Origin: Rhyzopertha dominica
Lineage: Eukaryota > Arthropoda > Insecta > Coleoptera > Bostrichidae
Direction of reading: 5' to 3'
Length of the DNA stretch: 64,000 bases
NCBI GenBank assembly: GCA_025024175.1
Contig: QCXZ01000041.1
Coordinates: 51,827,786-51,891,785 of the forward strand
Both the position numbers and the translations under genes were made by a program. Of the stretch, positions 35,130 to 46,517 are shown one piece after another (the stretch's first letter is position 1; every line of letters begins with the position of its first letter). The notes under the pieces are model-generated. The model was not told the origin of the DNA, did no database searches, and saw only the letters and a program-made list of their open reading frames with translations.

Positions 35130-36480
35130 CTTTTTTAATATAATCATTTATATCACATAACAATAACAATTTAACCTAGGCATATAAATTACTGCGAAAG
35201 TAACAAAAGTTTCCTCAACTGCTTTTGGAAATTGGCGCAACGAAAGCATTTTCACACTTTCAGGGAGACTCTTGTATATAATTACACAGTTATACTAAAA
35301 TGACCTACGAAAAAAGGTAGTACCATATCTAGGAACTGATAGTGAAGATAGAGTTCTTACATTAACATTTATGTCATCAGATCTAAAGTGAAACTTGCCT
35401 CGAAGGTATGGAGGTGAGGAGGTTACCAACATATTAAAGAAAAACACTGACAAACTATACCTATAATTATCATCTACTCTAAGCCAACCCAGTGCAACTA
35501 TTCTTTGGGACACTCTTTCATCACGGGGTATGCGATAAACGAATCTACAACAGCTATTCAGGATTTTCTGTAATCTTAACTTAGTTATTTTATCCAGAGA
35601 TGAGTAAAACACAATGAAACCGTAATTAAGGATGGACAACACTATTGATTAACAAAGTTTCTTACGCATTCTGAAATTTATTAAATATCTGTTGCATACA
35701 GCAGTTTCAAAGCTAGCTAAGCCTTCCTTACTATGCTGGCAATATGTTGTTTAAAACGAAGATCGCTTTCAAATATTAAACCTAAGTTTCTTACGCTGTT
35801 AACAACAGTCAATTGTTGATTATTAATTTTAAAATTTGTCAATATACTTTCTGGCAAACGATTTGGACAGAACAACATTGCTGCACACTTTTCTGGCTTC
35901 AAATTTAAATTATTGTTTTGAGAATAATCAGCTATAGCCCTTAGGTCACGGTCCACGAGCTCGCAGGATATCGCAGTGCTTTTAGGGTTGAAAGAAAATT
36001 GGAACTGCGAGTCATCTGCATAACACTGAATACTACAATTTTTAACACAGTTTGGGAGGTCTGCAGTGTATATCAAAAAAAGTAATGGGCCCAGTACTGA
36101 GCCTTCCGGCACACCCGAAGTAATGGAACTGTATTCAGATATATTATCATCGATAACTACAAATTGGGATCGACTACGAAGATGTGAGTTAAACAAAACC
36201 CACAGTCACATCATCGAATCCATAATAGCGTAATTTAGCACATAGCAAGCAATTATCTATGGTATCAAATGCCTTGGAGAAGTCGAGCAGTACTAGACCC
36301 GAAGCATTTGAGTTATCTAGTGCCCTAAAGACATTATCCGCGACATCAGCTAAAACAGATATTGTACTATGTCCCTTGCGAAATCCTGACTGGGCAGAAG
36401 ATATAATATGCCATATCAAACAACATTATATCTTCATAATATTTTAAATGTAGCCATATTTGCAGCAAGATTCTAGCACA
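35130..36480 (-). mobile_element. Non-LTR retrotransposon, 5'-truncated, CR1/L2-like reverse transcriptase
   Basis: Minus-strand frames cover the reverse transcriptase from SAQSGFRKGHSTISVLADV and LDFSKAFDTIDNCLL (36419-36189), through SGVPEGSVLGPLLFLIY and the catalytic IQCYADDSQFQFSF (36196-35717). They continue to the C-terminal part (LNYGFIVFYSSLDKITKLRL, 35642-35295) and a tail read as SLPESVKMLSLRQF (stop near 35155). Three frames are needed, and about 70 bases between the second and third are lost or shifted. The catalytic YADD is intact. The endonuclease and ORF1 are absent, as usual for a 5'-truncated insertion. Confidence 0.88.
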
Positions 36481-36700
36481 ATTAGTTTCCAAGGTGCAGC
36501 TGCTGTCCACCCTGTATAAGAAGGTTTTTTGGTGTTTCTTCAAATAAAAGAGACTAGAAGGGGGTGAGATATGAGGAATAACCCTGTTCACCATGATATC
36601 TAAAATCTAGAAATACTTCACGTGTTAAAGTAGGAGTGGGGATAAGTCTAAAGGATAAAGTACGTTCTCTCTGTTCTTGGTAAGCCACAATAATTTCAGT
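36481..36700. other. Unassigned
   Basis: A CACCCTGTATAAG word near 36508 resembles a mariner-type terminus but has no partner. The rest is unassigned. Confidence 0.3.
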
Positions 36701-37200
36701 CCGTTTTTGAGATCTTGCCTCCTAAAGAAGATTGTGAGAAACGGCTCAGAATGGAGAAGACGTTCGCCGTTCTTTTTCCTTCTCTTCCCTCGTTCCAGTC
36801 ACCTTGTCAAGGCCCCTTTCTCTCTGACCCGCTCAAGAAATTCGTGTTTGCAATAGCCGGCGCGCGTTTTACATATCCCCGGATCATTGACTTCCACGCT
36901 GCGTTTAATTATAAACCTAGGAATATGTAATTACCGCGAATACAATCACTGGCGTAGAGATGCGCATCGTCCGTTCTCGGACATTCCACGGTAATTATTA
37001 ATATCCACAGCCAACTGTGTGTTCACCTCTCAAAACCGACTTGCCTGACCCAGCTATAAATACGTGTGTTGTGTGGTGTGCGGAACCCATCCTCGATGGA
37101 GCTTTAGACGCATTGTCCGGGGGATAGATCGCCTCCGATAGCCGGCAACGTGTTATTACAATGGACAGAGAACGGGAAGCGGGATGGACTCAATTAAAAT
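36700..37200. promoter_or_regulatory. GC-rich island, candidate regulatory DNA
   Basis: Repeat-free CpG-rich island with TTTAATTATAAAC, TGTAATTACCGCG and ATTATTAATATCC words (36900-37010). The plus-strand frame at 36715-36930 shows no domain. Confidence 0.32.
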
Positions 37201-38500
37201 TTAATGGAAGCTATTAAGAGTTGTGAGAGAGGAGCTGGCTGTGTGGGCGGCAGGGAAGGAAGTGAACACTGTCAAAATGCTGGAAGTTATCGCTTTTTGA
37301 AGGTGGACGACGTTGGCTCGAAGAGTGAAGTAGGTCAGACAATCAGAAGTGGGATTGGTTAAAGAGGAAGTTGGGTCTGTTAGCACCAACTCATCATTTG
37401 TACTAGAATACCAGACGAAAGCCTAAGAAAACGACAAACCTAATTCGACAAACTAAAGAAAGGTCAATTAGAGAGGAAGGATAGTTACCTACACTTATAT
37501 GTTATAGAGAAATCTGGAGAAAGCCCTCGACGAATCTCTCGAATACATTATAACAAGGCAATGACGTATTATGAGTCGGTTATTGTTCTGGTGCAGTCGT
37601 AAACTTGTCAGTTCTTGGCAAAAATCGGCAATTACTCTTTTAGTCGTTAGCAAAGATGAAATTAAGGCCAAGTGAGAGCGGGCACATAGGTGAACTCATC
37701 ACCATCTGGTACCCTGCTGCGTTATAATCTTTCTCTTAATAGGGTTACTACAGGTCCATCTAATAAATGGTTATTACTTCAGACAGATTTGGTGCTTGTA
37801 AGTATTTGCCTACAAATAGACGTGAGTAAATGGAGGCATTGATTTTAGCTACAAATTATGTCTTGAGGAAGCTTAGACAACAAATATCTTAAATGGCTGT
37901 ACATTTTCTCAGCCAGTGAAATAGAATACAATATTTATATTGGCGCAATCAGACTTAAATATAAATTAATTAAAGTATCTTCATTTTTGTTAATAAAGAT
38001 ACTTTCAGCGAACTCCAGAATCTCCTGTAACTCCTATAACTACTCCATTTCATAAATACCTAAAAATACACATAATCTCGGTATCGTCAGAAGAACTATC
38101 TACACAATCCTTTGGTTTCCTAATATAATTTTGATGGTAATGGGTGTTTATTAAAAAATATTCGCCAAGATAGTTTTTGTACGTCCTAGACTGTTTTGTA
38201 TGTCTTGTTATTGTTGTATCTTTGATAGCATAAAAAGTCTTTCCTTTCATGGTGTTCACTCCTGAACAAAAGACTTTTCTGTTATAACGTTACTTTCGTA
38301 ATGGACAGAAAGTAAATGAAGTTTCGGAATTAACTATTACATATTCTGGAGGAGCTTCAAAAAACTTTTCCTGAGGTTGTTGTCACTAAAATTTTAAAGC
38401 ATCCTTCATAGAAATATGAACTTGTTTCGTGATTCGTGATTCAGGAGCCAAACACTTCTATTAGGCATCTGTATCAACAAGTTAAATTTTCTGTGGTAGA
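37201..38500. other. Unassigned, mostly AT-rich
   Basis: Short minus-strand frames (37201-37389, 38050-38259) without recognisable content. Confidence 0.4.
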
Positions 38501-38521
38501 ATAACATTGCAAACAACAATA

Positions 38522-38660
38522 AACACACAAAATATGAGAATTTGGGAAACATAGTATCATCATGCAATTGGGGAAGAACATCCTCTATCCAGAAGAAGTA
38601 AGGGTCTGGGTAGCTATCAGTAAAATAATCATTGGTGTTCTCTCATTCAATCATCAAAAT
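38522..38660 (+). pseudogene. Mariner-type transposase core fragment (tentative)
   Basis: The plus strand reads NTQNMRIWET, a stop, then in another frame LYPEEVRVWVAISKIIIGVL. This resembles the segment between the first and second catalytic Asp of mariner-type transposases (NKQNxRxW...HPxxVxVWxxIxxxxIIGP). It is very short. No ends recognised. Confidence 0.4.
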
Positions 38661-40313
38661 TCTATAATACCATCGTCATTCATCTCCATGCCCACTTCTT
38701 TGACTGACGGAACCAAAGACATTTCTAACTTTCTCCCAACAATTCGTCCCACACCTGCCATCATGCATCTAGAATGCATAATTACCAACGCGTCAGGTGT
38801 AGACAACAAGTGTATCATTACCGTACAATCAACGGTCATTGGGAAACAACGAACGGCCTTAAGAAATATGCGCGGCTGACCTGATTTTGCGGAAAACCGA
38901 TATGTCTCAGGGCGCCAGAACCTGTTCCTCAACCGCAAAAATCCAACACCGGCGGATAGTGCGCGTTGCGAAACCTAAATAGTCGCAAAACGTTTGTTAG
39001 CATAAATCGCAATCTCCCCATTTATCAGTTGGGGAATGGAGCTGCAGACCAGCGGCGTTGCGAACATTCTGAGCTAGCTAAATGTGTGCTATCAGTGGCA
39101 CATTATTTGGTTTTAATAGTCCTAATNTAGCAATTTTTGTAACAGGTCCCAAGAAGCTGATTTTAGGAACGTATTACAAACAATACTTTTTTGTCAGAGT
39201 TCTCTAACGCACGAATTATGGTATAAAATGGAGAATTTAAAGGTTATAGCTGAAGAACCGAATCAGATTATATTAGACTTACTTCCGTCAGAATCCTGTC
39301 AAATGTATAAAAAAAATATGAAACATTCATTCGATGGAAAGGATTAAATGACGTTGCAATTGTAGACGAATATGCAATGCGAAACTGTTTAAATGATAAC
39401 GTCTCTACTTTCAGTTATTAAGACTATTTTCGTATTTTTCCATTACATGTACAAGAAATAAAATCATTTACTCTCCGGTCAAAACAGTAGCTGTTTTGTC
39501 TGTCAAAAAACTATCAAATAGAAAAATTCGCGTCATCATCTTCTTGAAGCATTTACGAGTTCAACAAGTCAAAATTTCGACGCATTAATAAATCAGACAA
39601 TGAATGAAAGTTTGATAGCAGCGTCCAAATAAAGGTGAGTCAGACACTTTTATTATAGTTGCAAGCAACAATCCATGAGACTCATTATACGAACAGCCGA
39701 TTGCCGCTCACAATGGTTTACAAGTATTACCTGAAGTTGTCGTAAATAACAGACGGATTCCGCACGTTCCACTGTTTTGCAGCGGAGTGGACCATATCCA
39801 AAAATTGTGTTCGAGCTTGTTTAGAATTTTTTTCCGTACACATAAATCAATGAACATTATTTGGTATTATTATTTGAACTACAAATATTTCTCATCTAGC
39901 TTTTAATGTATGACTAAATAGTATTCTTTCCTAATTTAATGAGTAGTATCTATTTTTATAACCATGAATGTTAAAACATTCAAATTTCAATTCCGCAGCC
40001 CCTACTTTCTAATTTTTGATCGCGGTGTGCAATCATCATCTGCCCTGTTTCTTCACAGGTTAATTTTTTTTTAATCCGGAGGGTCATAAACGTAGTTTCT
40101 ACCTATATATTGTTTTGGAAATAAGAAGAAATCCTCCTCCTCGTATAAACGGTATTGAAAGCATATGCGTTTACTTATATTTTAAAGTTTTACAGCATAT
40201 AAGCGTAACAGGTGCAATATTTTTTACTTATTCAGTCATACCTACATATATGCTTACCTTTAGCCACTTATTAAGGGATTATTGCTGATTTTAAACCCTG
40301 TGTTTGCATAAGG
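38661..40313. other. Unassigned; GC-enriched block at 38840-39080
   Basis: The block around 38840-39080 is CpG-rich and resembles the other islands. The opposite-strand frames at 38562-38938 overlap it. The remainder to 40313 is AT-rich with nothing recognised. Confidence 0.35.
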
Positions 40314-40852
40314 TTCAAAAATATTTTATTGCCCAAATTGCCACCAAACAGCGTTATAGTAATGGACAACGCTAGTTATTATTCGGAGCAACTGGATAAA
40401 ATTCCAAATATAACAACTAATAAGGCAACCATTCAAGAGTTTTTAAGAAAAGAAGATTTATATTTCGAAGAGGACTACACAAAAATGCAATTGTTAGAAG
40501 TGTTTGCCACAAAAAAATTTTCGAAGAAATTTAAAATTTACATTCTAGATTATGAATGTGGACACACCATTCTACGATTACCCCCATATCATTGCATTTT
40601 CATCCCCATTGAAATGATATGGCGGCAGTTGAAACAAAGAATTGGACGAGGGAACACCGGTGGAAAATTTAGCAATGAATGCTGCTAAAAATTAGACACG
40701 AAGCTGAAACAACAAGTGTCGATGCATGGAGAAATTCAGTGCGGCATGTACTGGACATTGAAAATCGGTACAGAGAGAATCATGTACAATAATTAATAAT
40801 AGAAGTTAATCGTGATTTTAGTAGTGAAAGTGATAGTGAGTATTTTTTTTAG
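40314..40852 (+). pseudogene. Sailor-like (DD82E) transposase, C-terminal half, copy 1
   Basis: Reads LLPKLPPNSVIVMDNASYYS with the second catalytic Asp in MDN. It then runs to LRLPPYHCIFIPIEMIWRQL, with the catalytic Glu in PIE. Eighty-one residues lie between the Asp and the Glu, close to the DD82E spacing reported for the Sailor family of IS630-Tc1-mariner transposons. After a frameshift near 40670 the tail continues (VRHVLDIENRYRENHVQ) to an acidic end (SSESDSEYFF, stop 40850-40852). The N-terminal DNA-binding half and the first Asp are absent. This is the best preserved of three copies here. No terminal repeats recognised. Confidence 0.75.
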
Positions 40853-41283
40853 TTTGTGACTCTTGTAATGTGCTTATTAACAAGCTGTAATGAACATAAT
40901 CGATACCATGTATGAATTTTATTGTGCGCTATTGTAAATTTTTTCTAACAAATGTAAATAGTTATCAACTTGCTAATTTGTAGGTTTTTATATTAAATTT
41001 GTAAATTCGTTATGACATGCAAAGGCTTTTATTTTATACATCGGAAAATTTAAACCCAATAAAGAATCACATAAAAATAGATCGCGGGTCGCGCCAGTTA
41101 GCATCAGGTCTGCATTAAATAAAATTTGTTATAAAGGCTTCTATGTTTTATTGATTGCTAAATTATCACAACTAACAAATTTCAAAAATGTATAGTGGAA
41201 AAGTTAAAATTTTAGCCAACAAATTTTTTTTAATACGGCCCATTTAGGAACTTTGAAGTGTGCCACTAGGCCCAATAGTTTAG
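40853..41283. other. AT-rich stretch, nothing recognised
   Basis: Probably includes the 3' flank of the Sailor-like copy. No terminus recognised. Confidence 0.35.
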
Positions 41284-41369
41284 GACGGCCGACCATAAGG
41301 TTGTAAAAACCCTCATTTACAATACAGTAGTTTACAACGGCCGACCATTAAGCTGTGTAAAACCCTCTG
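41284..41369. repeat. Two-unit tandem repeat, period about 53 bp
   Basis: ACGGCCGACCATAAGGTTGT (from 41284) recurs as ACGGCCGACCATTAAGCTGT (from 41337). Both are followed by AAAACCCTC. A local duplication. Confidence 0.7.
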
Positions 41370-41925
41370 CATAAGTCAGTCTCATAGATCGTTGCTTGAT
41401 ACTTTAAAATTTGATATAGTTCATTTAAACTGAATTAAGATTCCGCGCAAGTACTAGAATCCGCAAACTCGTTTAATTAGTACTTAACTATTAAGTAATA
41501 ACAAAATCATATGGCTGTACCTATTAGATAAATAAACTTGTTTAATTGTTGTATTGAACCAAAAAATAATTTCCGTAGTAACTTGTTTCAATGCAGCTAA
41601 TACGATTGCCCCACTAACGGTATAAATGTAACTCTACTACCATTATTAAAGTAATAATATAGGAGCTGGTCCTAAAATTTATGATACGTATTGCTAAAGT
41701 GACTGAAATTTCTGATCATCTTAAAAAATTGTTTGATGAGTGCATGAACGCCTTATCTGTGTTTCTGGCAACATACGTTGTAGCAGCTGAGATCTATTAA
41801 CATGAAAACGTCTCGGGGAGCCCTCGGAAGAGCCTACATCCTCACGTAGGTCAATTATTATACCAACACAGAAAAATATTCGCGTGACTAGGCACAAGAG
41901 GCGTACCAAACCCCGATAAATACTC
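41370..41925. other. AT-rich stretch, nothing recognised
   Basis: A minus-strand frame at 41721-41909 has no recognisable content. Confidence 0.4.
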
Positions 41926-42315
41926 CCAACGCATTCCTACCGTCGCAAAAAGGCTAAACGCCGTAAAATCGCGCTAATTAAAAGGATTCAACGGCAACAA
42001 AGCATTATCATGGCGAAATTGCCCATTATTAGTCCACAATGACGTATTGTTTGCGGAAAATTAGCCATTCCTCCGCGGCACTACGAAATTACAGCCGTGG
42101 CGTGCACGAAACAATAGCGCTACCAGCGACTTATTAATCGAAATATCGCAATCGCCGATCACGAGCAACGGGGCCGTAATCTGATTTAATTTTCTTTGGC
42201 TCCGGGCCCTGCTGAAACGGAATCGTCAGGGCAGGTGCCCTGGTGTAAACGGAACTGCCGATATTAATTTATTTACGAGTTGTCTTACTCCTGTCAGACA
42301 AAAACCACGGAGATA
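41926..42315. promoter_or_regulatory. GC-enriched island, candidate regulatory DNA
   Basis: Repeat-free CpG-rich block with GCTAATTAAAAGG, CCATTATTAG, AACAATAGCG and TTATTAATCG words, that is homeodomain- and Sox-type cores. No coding frame. Confidence 0.33.
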
Positions 42316-43015
42316 ACAATTAAAATTGCTCAGTTTTTTCATTAGATATGTAGTTGCTGAGTTTTACAGTTTAACAGTATATTTCTAATGCATAAAAGTT
42401 TGAACGCAATTTATATAACTATTTGTTGCTTCTGCATCTCCTGACGCTTGGGCTACTTCATATTTGACATTTACGCTACAATTGTATGCTCTAACTAATA
42501 ACTATGCTCTTTAAAAATGACAGTTGGTAAAAAAGCGAAGCAAATCACAATGAAACAATCAGCTTGTTTACAAAACCATCCAATTGATTCAAAATGTCCC
42601 ACTGTGAGTGTACTTTTGTCAGTAGGTAACAATATCCCACCCATGTTTATAAAAATGCGAGACTACAAACTTAAATAAACTGAATATTTTCTTTTGGCAC
42701 CTATAATATGATATACAGTGTGTCTACCGTATACGGACTACCAAAAATATGTCGTAAACTAGATAATATATGAACTGGAATATAACTAATAATGATATAA
42801 CTGAATATCCGTCGCATTGAACGCAAACAAACACCATGACAACTTTTGAGTTATTTAAGTCCTCCATTGTATGCATGACAGTTACCTGTTTTTGTTTTTA
42901 ATAACAATAATAAAGTACTTCTTTCTTACAAGTATTTACACTCGATTACAAGAAATAATAGTAAATACAATGATTTAAAATATAAAGAAAAGCTGACTAA
43001 ACTATACAAGAATTA
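42316..43015. other. AT-rich stretch, nothing recognised
   Basis: A TATACAGTGTGTCTACCGTA word near 42714 vaguely resembles a mariner-type end, without a partner. Confidence 0.4.
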
Positions 43016-43017
43016 CA

Positions 43018-43398
43018 CTAACTAAATTGCCTCACGTACCACACAATCATTAAAATCTTTAATAAAATTGTGGGATAGTACCACTTAATTTGTATGAGTG
43101 AAATATTTGTGAATCTTTTCTGGAGTAAAAAATAATACTGCACTTTCGAATGAAGTTGAAGAAGTTTAAGGTGGTTGGAACAGCACCAATTATTAGTTAC
43201 ATTTAGGCCGCTTTGAAAGTATTGGCAATCCCTTAATGACTGAATTTTTAAGTCCTCAGCAAATATAATAAGTATAGAAGAGAACATTTCATCACAAGTG
43301 TCATTGATAAATAATAAAAATAATAAAGGTCTCGAGTTAGAACTTTGCGGGGCTCCAGACGTTAGGGTAAGTGACGTTTTTTCTGTGTTTGAACACAA
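43018..43398 (-). pseudogene. Non-LTR reverse transcriptase fragment
   Basis: The minus-strand frame contains TSGAPQSSNSRPLLFLLFIND (usual SGVPQGSxLGPLLFLLFIND) and IIFAEDLKIQSLRDC at the catalytic box, where YADD has become FAED. The first Asp of the pair is therefore lost. It continues with NNWCCSNHLKLL (usual WCxxNxLxLN). Truncated at both ends. It abuts, head to head, the Penelope-like fragment on the other strand. Confidence 0.75.
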
Positions 43399-43439
43399 AA
43401 GAATCTGAATTACTGAATATTATGGAAATTTGCATAACT

Positions 43440-44560
43440 CAAAGTTATTTCACGTTCAATGACACATTCTATAAGTAAAACGATGGACTGCCAATGGGTT
43501 CACCTTTGTCTCCAGTCTTGCCTGAAATTTTCATGTCAAATTTCGAAGAGAAGCTTTTTGCAAAGAAAAATGAAATTATTAAAAATGTATTATTCTGGAC
43601 TAGATATGTTGATGATATTTTCTGTATTTAGACGGGAACTGACAGGCAGTTGGATGTATTGTTAAAATTCCTAAAAACAATAAATAAAAAGATTCAGTTT
43701 ATCTTAGAAAAATAAAAGGATGGAGTTCTTCTTTTTCTGGACTTATCAATGTCGGTAAAAATAGTAAAAATTGACTTTGAAGTTTATAGAAAACTAACAG
43801 TCAGATGTTATAATCCCGGCTTCTTCAAATCAATCATTATAGATTAAGCATTCCATGATTTANAGTTTAATAAGGAGACTAACAAATACACCACTTAGAA
43901 AAGAAAGTTTCAAAAAAGAATTGACGACAATTAAACAAATAGCCTGCCTTCAACGATACAAAGTTGGAATATAAATAATGTAAATTATGTCAAAGGAATT
44001 AGTGTTTGTGTTAAAAATAGGCTGAAAAGGCTCGGAATAAAAGCAATAGAGGTTAATAAGTGGAATTTGGGAGGTCTTCTAGTTAACAATAAGCAAAATC
44101 CAACAAAGTAAACAAAAACGGCATTTACCAAATAAAATACATGCAATGTGACATGATATGCATAGGACGACAATCAGGTAAAGCTATTAAAAACAGAATT
44201 AAAGAACATGTTGCGAATATAACTTTAAACAAAAGCACAACAGGTTTTGCTGGCCATGGCATAAGAAATAACCATCACTTAGATGAAAACGACGTCAAAG
44301 TTTACGTTGCGAAAGGAAAGGTAAAAAACTGAACTTTTTAGAACTTTTGGAAATTAGAAAAGCTCAGCATCAGAAAAAGCATTTGGCAAATACACAAATA
44401 GAAATTCCCATGTCCAGTTCGCCTTTGATATTGCCGAAATTATACAGTCGGCCTTCAAGACCCAGGCGAGAGATTTTACAACTATACTTTACAACCCCTG
44501 TATAACGCTGTTATCTTTTTGACAATGACCGTATTTGGTCGAAACGATCGTCAGAGTTAT
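43440..44560 (+). mobile_element. Penelope-like element, 5'-truncated, RT plus GIY-YIG nuclease
   Basis: The plus strand encodes DGLPMGSPLSPVLPEIF (from 43482), WTRYVDDIFCI with the catalytic pair at 43611-43616, then LFLDLSMSVK. This is the Penelope-type reverse transcriptase, which is closer to telomerase than to LINE enzymes. Downstream is a C-terminal GIY-YIG nuclease: NGIYQIKYM (GIY at 44120-44128), MICIGRQSGKAIKNRIKEH and FAGHGIRNNHH. At 44521-44552 a hairpin GACC/GGTC followed by GAAAC and GTC looks like a degraded hammerhead motif of the kind reported in these elements. Stops in the RT show a dead copy. The N-terminal RT part is missing. Confidence 0.85.
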
Positions 44561-44885
44561 CTGATAAATCAGGTGAGGCAAAGCACATACGTTCAATCAG
44601 CTTGTTTCCAAGCTACCTAATTGATTCAGGATGTTTCACAATGAATGCACCTTTGAATCCATTCAACGAAATTTGGCAATATCAAAATGTAAAAGGACGT
44701 TATCAGATAACAACATAAAGAAAAACTAAAACGAATAACGGTTTCCTTTAATGGGCGACCATGTATTTATTAACTCATTCTCGTGTATCGGAAATTTTAA
44801 TAAAAATTGAATGTTATATTACGAGAATCAGAAGTGGGATGCCTGAAAATGACCTCCAAGTGAAAATTTCGGATACACTTCGTAT
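44561..44885. other. AT-rich stretch, nothing recognised
   Basis: May contain remaining 3' sequence of the Penelope-like element. No boundary recognised. Confidence 0.35.
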
Positions 44886-45300
44886 AGCAGCAAGAAGCGA
44901 ATAATTTCCGATCTAGGCCGGCGTCCCGTACCACTCAGAACGTTTAATTAAAAAGCATACACGCTGTTTTATGGTTGTCCGAGCGGTGCGGTGTGCGTCT
45001 CGTCAATTAAAAACCGAATCTCTCTAATTTATAACCAGCTCGCGGAGCGGCGTGCATATTTAAGGAAGAAACACTTCCTAAATGCCGCATTTGGTAACCG
45101 TTTCCCCGGGCAGAAATTCTAATACGCATTGTAAACTGGGTTTATAGACGAGGTGCGGCTCGGATTTATGCTACATTATTATGCCATTCAATTCGGTGTG
45201 TAAATTGAATTTATCGCAATGCACCAGGCAACGGCGGAATATGTTCATCCAGACGCCAGATGGTCCTGGAAAGAACCGAGGCTTTTACACAGGAAAAACT
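44886..45300. promoter_or_regulatory. GC-enriched island, candidate regulatory DNA
   Basis: Repeat-free CpG-rich block with GTTTAATTAAAAAGC (44942), GTCAATTAAAAACC (45004), CTAATTTATAACC and GTAAATTGAATTTATCG words. Homeodomain-type cores are dense and no coding frame is present. Confidence 0.35.
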
Positions 45301-45785
45301 GAGGTGCGGGTTTAAAGGTGTGAAGGGAAATAGAGGATGAAAATTCGTTTTTTAGGTGTCCTCTTCAAGGAACTGTGCTAACCGCTCGGTCAAGTGCATT
45401 TTCTGCAGCTTATCGTAGATGAAAAAGCGTTATCCGCTTACGCATGAAGCAATGGACAACGACAGCAAAGGAGGTTTATTCTGAAACATTACGTTACTTG
45501 ATACGAACGATTTACGAATAGAATGGACGAAGACGCATGCTCTTGTTCAGCATCCTTTTGATATTCATTGTAGAGATCTGCGAGTGGCGATCATCTCCAA
45601 GAGCAGTGGCCCATTGTTTTATATACATTAATTACTGCTTATTTTGGATAATTTTAGATTGTTTAGCAAATATACGAACTCGTTCTATCAAAGCGTTGTT
45701 TCTGTGATAACACATTGGCGAAGAGAAGTAAAGCGCGGGCCATGCTAAAAGTAGTACATTCAGTTGTACTCACCTAGAAGTATAA
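45301..45785. other. Unassigned
   Basis: Mixed composition. No gene or repeat recognised. Confidence 0.4.
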
Positions 45786-45788
45786 GAA

Positions 45789-46152
45789 GTACATTCAATT
45801 GCACAATATTTTGTATAATTAACGGTCGTATTAGTTTATAATATGCAACGTTTTTAAAGGATGTTCGATCTTTTTCTTTATGTTAAATGACACTCTTTAA
45901 ATTACAAACCAACCGAAAGGTGTACTTTATTCTCACCTTCTTCAGGGTTGCTACAAATGATTACAATGTACTCGTATATTGTAAGTTCATTTTATAAAAT
46001 AACTTGTTAATACATTGTAACCATTTGTAGCAACCCTGAAGAAGGTGAGAATAAAGTCCATTGAAATCTTGGTTTGTAATATAAGGAGTGTCATTTAACA
46101 TGAAGAAAAAAGGTCGAACATCCCGTAAAAACGGTACATATTCAATTGTACA
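45789..46152. repeat. Fold-back insertion 3
   Basis: Inverted arms 45849-45970 and 46011-46133 (about 120 bp, near 88% identical by eye) with a 40-bp spacer. Flanking words GTACATTCAATTGCACA (45789) and GTACATATTCAATTGTACA (46134) may be a degraded target duplication, with an unpaired extension of about 43 bp on the left. The right arm has CTGAAGA (46036-46042) and GAAA (46063-46066), as in fold-backs 1 and 2. It is older than fold-back 2. Confidence 0.7.
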
Positions 46153-46517
46153 GTTAGATATGTATGTTTAATTGTACTGATAAGGACGCACAATAAATTG
46201 TAAAGAAATAGAAGGCAGCAGACTCAATTGTGTAAGAAGATTGGCACACAGGGATGAATTAATTGATTGCAGTATTTGAGGGGTAACCGTTACAATTTTG
46301 ATTGACTCTAGGTCATTCGTAACTATTCTGATTGGAGAAGACTGGAAAAAAGTGAAGGAACAACAAGCCATAGTGTGGATTGCTAACAATCAGTTAAGCA
46401 ATGTACATCAACCTTATGAGTCAGATTAACTGCAAGTAAGGAATAAATTTCAATCTACTGAGGGGACAATATTTCGTCACCAGGGAAGAGATCTAGTAGG
46501 CTGTCAATAAGTACTTG
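46153..46517. other. Unassigned
   Basis: A minus-strand frame at 46168-46389 has no recognisable content. This is the 3' flank of the following non-LTR element. Confidence 0.35.
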
